From JBAXGW01 sp037139195 (GTDB taxonomy: Bacteria > Bacteroidota > Bacteroidia > Bacteroidales > JAHJDW01): a stretch of DNA of 24,082 nucleotides. Each line of letters starts with the position of its first letter. The stretch's first letter is position 1. Positions 22,321-24,082 of the stretch are shown here, one piece after another. The position numbers were made by a program, and so were the translations under genes. The stretch spans positions 1-24,082 of the forward strand of contig JBAXGW010000063.1 in assembly GCA_037139195.1 (NCBI GenBank). The letters are read 5' to 3'. The notes under the pieces were generated by a model. It was not told the origin of the DNA. It worked only from the letters and a program-made list of their open reading frames with translations, and ran no database searches.

Positions 22321-22514
22321 GATTCCTCCATTTCATACTCACGCTTAATGCATCGCCTGCGATAAATACTACAATATGATAGATTCCTCCCTGCGGTCGG
22401 AATGACGTAACGGTTATCGGGTGCTGAGGGCGTAATAGAGGGCGACGAAGTCGCCCTCTATTACGCCCTCAGCCATCTTAGAAAAACCGTCATTTCGAGC
22501 AAAGCGAGAAATCT
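22321..22514. repeat. Nested-palindrome element, copy 3
   Basis: The leader (22321-22380) begins GATTCCTCCATTTCAT, then ACTCACGCTTAATGCATCG. The core is 22381-22514 (134 bp). The left end (22381-22406) is identical to copies 1 and 2; the right end (22489-22514) has one substitution (AGCAAAGCG for AGCGAAGCG). The inner hairpin (22423-22473) has 24-bp perfect arms and a GAA loop. After the right end, TTGATGTTGA and a nearby TTGAAA resemble the sequence after copy 1, so homology extends slightly outside the core. Confidence 0.87.
22423..22473. repeat. Perfect inner hairpin of element copy 3
   Basis: Twenty-four-bp perfect arms (22423-22446 and 22450-22473) surround a GAA loop. The 11 bases nearest the apex (TAGAGGGCGAC) match copy 1; the outer part differs and is longer. 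Confidence 0.9.
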
Positions 22515-22597
22515 ATTTATTGTTTGATGTTGATAATTGAAAACTAGATGTCATTTAATCTAGCAAATGCAACTAATTTAAAAAAGGCAATAAATAA

Positions 22598-22628
22598 TTT
22601 GCATAAAAGAAAAAGTGGGGTAAATTTG
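22598..22628 (+). promoter_or_regulatory. Near-perfect promoter of the lipoprotein gene
   Basis: TTTG (22598-22601), a 19-nt spacer and TAAATTTG (22621-22628) match the Bacteroidetes consensus completely. The predicted start near 22635 lies upstream of the ATG at 22662 and downstream of an earlier in-frame ATG at 22548, so the 22662 start is preferred. Confidence 0.7.
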
Positions 22629-22661
22629 CAGATGATAACTAGTTGGCAACTATATTTTGAA

Positions 22662-23192
22662 ATGAGAATAAGAGCATTGTTGTTTTTATTAATTCCATTA
22701 TCTTTTTCTTCATGCCGTATTTGGGATGGGGCATATAGACAATCAAGGATTGACTTAAGGTTTGTGAATGAGAATCAAGAGCCAATACAAAATATTGAGC
22801 TAAAGGTGTTCTATTCAAGACATGGAAAAGAATCATTTAATTGGCCTGTATCTAATTATAACATTAATGATACAATCCTTTCTGATAGTTTAGGTATAAT
22901 AAACTTGTATCATAAAAGGTTACGTGGAATAGAGTTTGGTGGTTGGTCATTTTTAAGAATTATAAAATCTTCTCCACCGTCTGAGTATTGTTCATTTTAT
23001 TATAATGGCAAACAAGTTTATAAAATAAAGTACGACAATTTATATATAGAGATGAGAGATTCGATTGATTTCGACAGTGATAAGAATTTAGTTACTTGTG
23101 ATTATATCTGGCCTTCAGATTCAGTTTCAGTTGAAAATTTTTATTACTTTAAAAAAACTATTGAGATTAAAAATAAAAAAAATAAAAGATAG
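22662..23192 (+). CDS. Putative lipoprotein of unknown function
   Basis: I do not recognise this 176-residue protein. From the ATG at 22662 it has a lipoprotein signal: MRIR, a hydrophobic core ALLFLLIPLSF and the lipobox-like SFSSC, with the acylated cysteine at about residue 18. The mature part is mixed alpha/beta with many aromatic residues. Near its start, RIDLRFVNENQEPIQNIELK followed by DTILSDSLGIINL resembles a beta-sandwich (carboxypeptidase-regulatory or Ig-like) pattern, but this is weak. The open frame extends upstream to an ATG at 22548, but that start precedes a consensus promoter and would bury the signal peptide 38 residues inside. It is a single gene between element copy 3 and an attC-like hairpin, suggesting an accessory gene. 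Confidence 0.65.
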   Translation: MRIRALLFLLIPLSFSSCRIWDGAYRQSRIDLRFVNENQEPIQNIELKVFYSRHGKESFNWPVSNYNINDTILSDSLGIINLYHKRLRGIEFGGWSFLRIIKSSPPSEYCSFYYNGKQVYKIKYDNLYIEMRDSIDFDSDKNLVTCDYIWPSDSVSVENFYYFKKTIEIKNKKNKR

Positions 23193-23201
23193 AATACACT
23201 T

Positions 23202-23334
23202 GCCAACAGCACCTTGCTATTCTTCCGGAGCATAAGTGCCAGTATATAATTTAGAATATATTAATTACATTTGTAGCAGGTGGACAGTGAGGCGGTTTTA
23301 TACCCTGCCCGAAAAGCAAGAAGACGCTGTTAGC
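23202..23334. repeat. 133-nt imperfect hairpin, attC-like in layout
   Basis: GCCAACAGC (23202-23210) pairs 8 of 9 with GCTGTTAGC (23326-23334), and CTTGCT (23213-23218) pairs 6 of 6 with AGCAAG (23315-23320). Weaker pairing continues inward (TTC..G with CGAA, ATAA with TTAT). Two stem boxes separated by unequal spacers and a long central region resemble integron attC sites. The outer boxes do not strictly fit RYYYAAC/GTTRRRY, and no integrase is present. It separates two unrelated single genes. Confidence 0.45.
23266..23273 (+). promoter_or_regulatory. Putative -7 box for the SDR-like gene
   Basis: TACATTTG matches TAnnTTTG and lies in the central region of the attC-like hairpin, about 97 nt before the ATG at 23370. 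No -33 element was found at normal spacing. Confidence 0.35.
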
Positions 23335-23369
23335 GATCAGCTTAAAACCGAAATCAATAAAAAAACAAA

Positions 23370-24002
23370 ATGAATATAACAATCATAGGAGCCTCGGCTG
23401 GAATAGGATTAGAAACAGTAAAAAGAGGATTAAATAGAAATCATTCGATAACGACCCTTTCTCGATCTGAAATTGAAATAGAAGAGAAAAAATCGTTAAA
23501 AATGATACTTGGTGATGCAACTAATAAAGCTGACCTATTAAATTCAATCCAAAACGCAGATGCTCTAATTATAACATTGGGGACTGGTAAGAATATGAAA
23601 GCTACTACCCTTTTTTCAGATTTTGCAAAATTAATTGTGGAAATACATAGGGAGAACAAAATAGATATCCCATTTATTTTTGTTACAGGATTTGGAGCTG
23701 GAGAAAGTAAAAATTATGTTTCTTGGCTTGTAAAGATGTTTTTAAAATACTTTTTAAAAGACGTTTATGCTGACAAAACTAAAATGGAAGAAATTATCAC
23801 TAATTCAGATCTGAATTGGACAGTTGTGAGACCAGGAAGGCTATTAGAAAAGGGATTGACAGAGAAATACCGTATTGAAAACAAATTATTCAAAGGAATT
23901 AATATAAGCGGAATTAATAGAGCAGATGTAGCAGACTTTTTAATAAAACAAGCTGAAAAACAAACTGAATTAAAAAAGTACATTGCTATATCTGAAAAAT
24001 AG
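23370..24002 (+). CDS. NAD(P)-binding atypical SDR-like protein (NAD(P)H-binding/NmrA-like)
   Basis: This 210-residue Rossmann-fold protein has an N-terminal dinucleotide-binding loop, MNITIIGASAGIGLETVKRG (residues 1-20). A typical acidic/polar stretch follows (ILGDATNKADLLNSIQNADALIITLG). The FVTGFGAG segment (about 107-114) and LNWTVVRPGRLLEKG (about 150-164) are characteristic of the NAD(P)H-binding family that includes flavin reductase-like and NmrA-like proteins. The YxxxK catalytic pair of classical SDRs is not obvious. The closest visible candidate is YADKTKMEE (about 132-140), which occupies the expected zone. Substrate is unknown. The protein is complete and is flanked by hairpins on both sides. 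Confidence 0.85.
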   Translation: MNITIIGASAGIGLETVKRGLNRNHSITTLSRSEIEIEEKKSLKMILGDATNKADLLNSIQNADALIITLGTGKNMKATTLFSDFAKLIVEIHRENKIDIPFIFVTGFGAGESKNYVSWLVKMFLKYFLKDVYADKTKMEEIITNSDLNWTVVRPGRLLEKGLTEKYRIENKLFKGINISGINRADVADFLIKQAEKQTELKKYIAISEK

Positions 24003-24029
24003 AATAAATGCCGAATCGCTAATAAAAAA

Positions 24030-24068
24030 GGCTTCGTGTGGTCGCCCTTCGCGACCCAACATGAAGCC
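24030..24068. terminator. Imperfect hairpin at the window edge
   Basis: GGCTTC pairs with GAAGCC, and TGT with ACA. After small bulges GGTCGC pairs with GCGACC around CCTTC. An A-run precedes it and no T tract follows within the window, so on the + strand it is a poor terminator. On the - strand the A-run would act as a U tract, ending a gene to the right. It could instead be a dispersed hairpin repeat. Confidence 0.4.
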
Positions 24069-24082
24069 GCGTTGCACGGAAT

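Noticed and set aside
21251..22514. Ordinary insertion sequence
   Set aside because: No transposase or remnant is encoded within any copy. The ends are inverted repeats, but the interior is only a hairpin of a few dozen bases.

Overview
The window looks like a chromosomal segment of an anaerobic member of the Bacteroidetes (probably Bacteroidales or a close relative). The DNA is AT-rich. Several promoters fit the Bacteroidetes pattern TTTG-N19/20-TAnnTTTG, most genes lack a Shine-Dalgarno sequence, and two large secreted proteins end in type IX secretion system (T9SS) sorting domains. A trimeric NADH-linked [FeFe] hydrogenase points to fermentative, H2-cycling metabolism. No species can be named from the sequence alone.

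Layout. (1) 1-4144: a surface-polysaccharide block, with a Wzm/Wzt-type ABC exporter on the + strand converging on an O-antigen-ligase-like membrane protein and a GT-B glycosyltransferase on the - strand. (2) 4145-8224: a divergent AT-rich intergenic region, then the hydrogenase operon hydC-hydB-hydA, closed by a clear intrinsic terminator. Two perfect TGTTAA-N4-TTAACA dyads, the form of Rex operator known from Clostridia and Thermotogae, lie just downstream of the operon's -7 box. HydB is a minimal NuoF core without the extra ferredoxin modules of bifurcating HydB. Together these suggest H2 production driven by, and regulated by, the NADH/NAD+ ratio. (3) 8225-16660: a 1366-residue T9SS cargo with a predicted beta-helix, a Crp/Fnr-family regulator, tRNA pseudouridine synthase TruA, and an M6 metalloprotease with PKD, CUB and T9SS domains. 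(4) 16670-20920: a CPA2 cation/proton antiporter, an RlmI-like rRNA methyltransferase and a MATE efflux pump.

(5) 20921-22514 is a repeat-dominated accessory region. It starts with a 21-bp minisatellite of 13 full units. Then come three copies of an unusual nested-palindrome element: imperfect 26-bp terminal inverted repeats, each end also able to fold on itself, around a perfect inner hairpin with a 3-nt loop. The inner arms differ in sequence between copies but stay perfectly complementary. A stand-alone GIY-YIG nuclease gene sits between copies 2 and 3, and its last codons are made from a fragment of the element's end. This nuclease/repeat association is the best candidate for an undescribed system in the window.

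(6) 22515-24082 holds an orphan lipoprotein with its own near-perfect promoter, a 133-nt attC-like imperfect hairpin, an NAD(P)-binding SDR-like protein, and another hairpin at the window edge. No transposase, integrase, CRISPR array, tRNA or rRNA gene was recognised.
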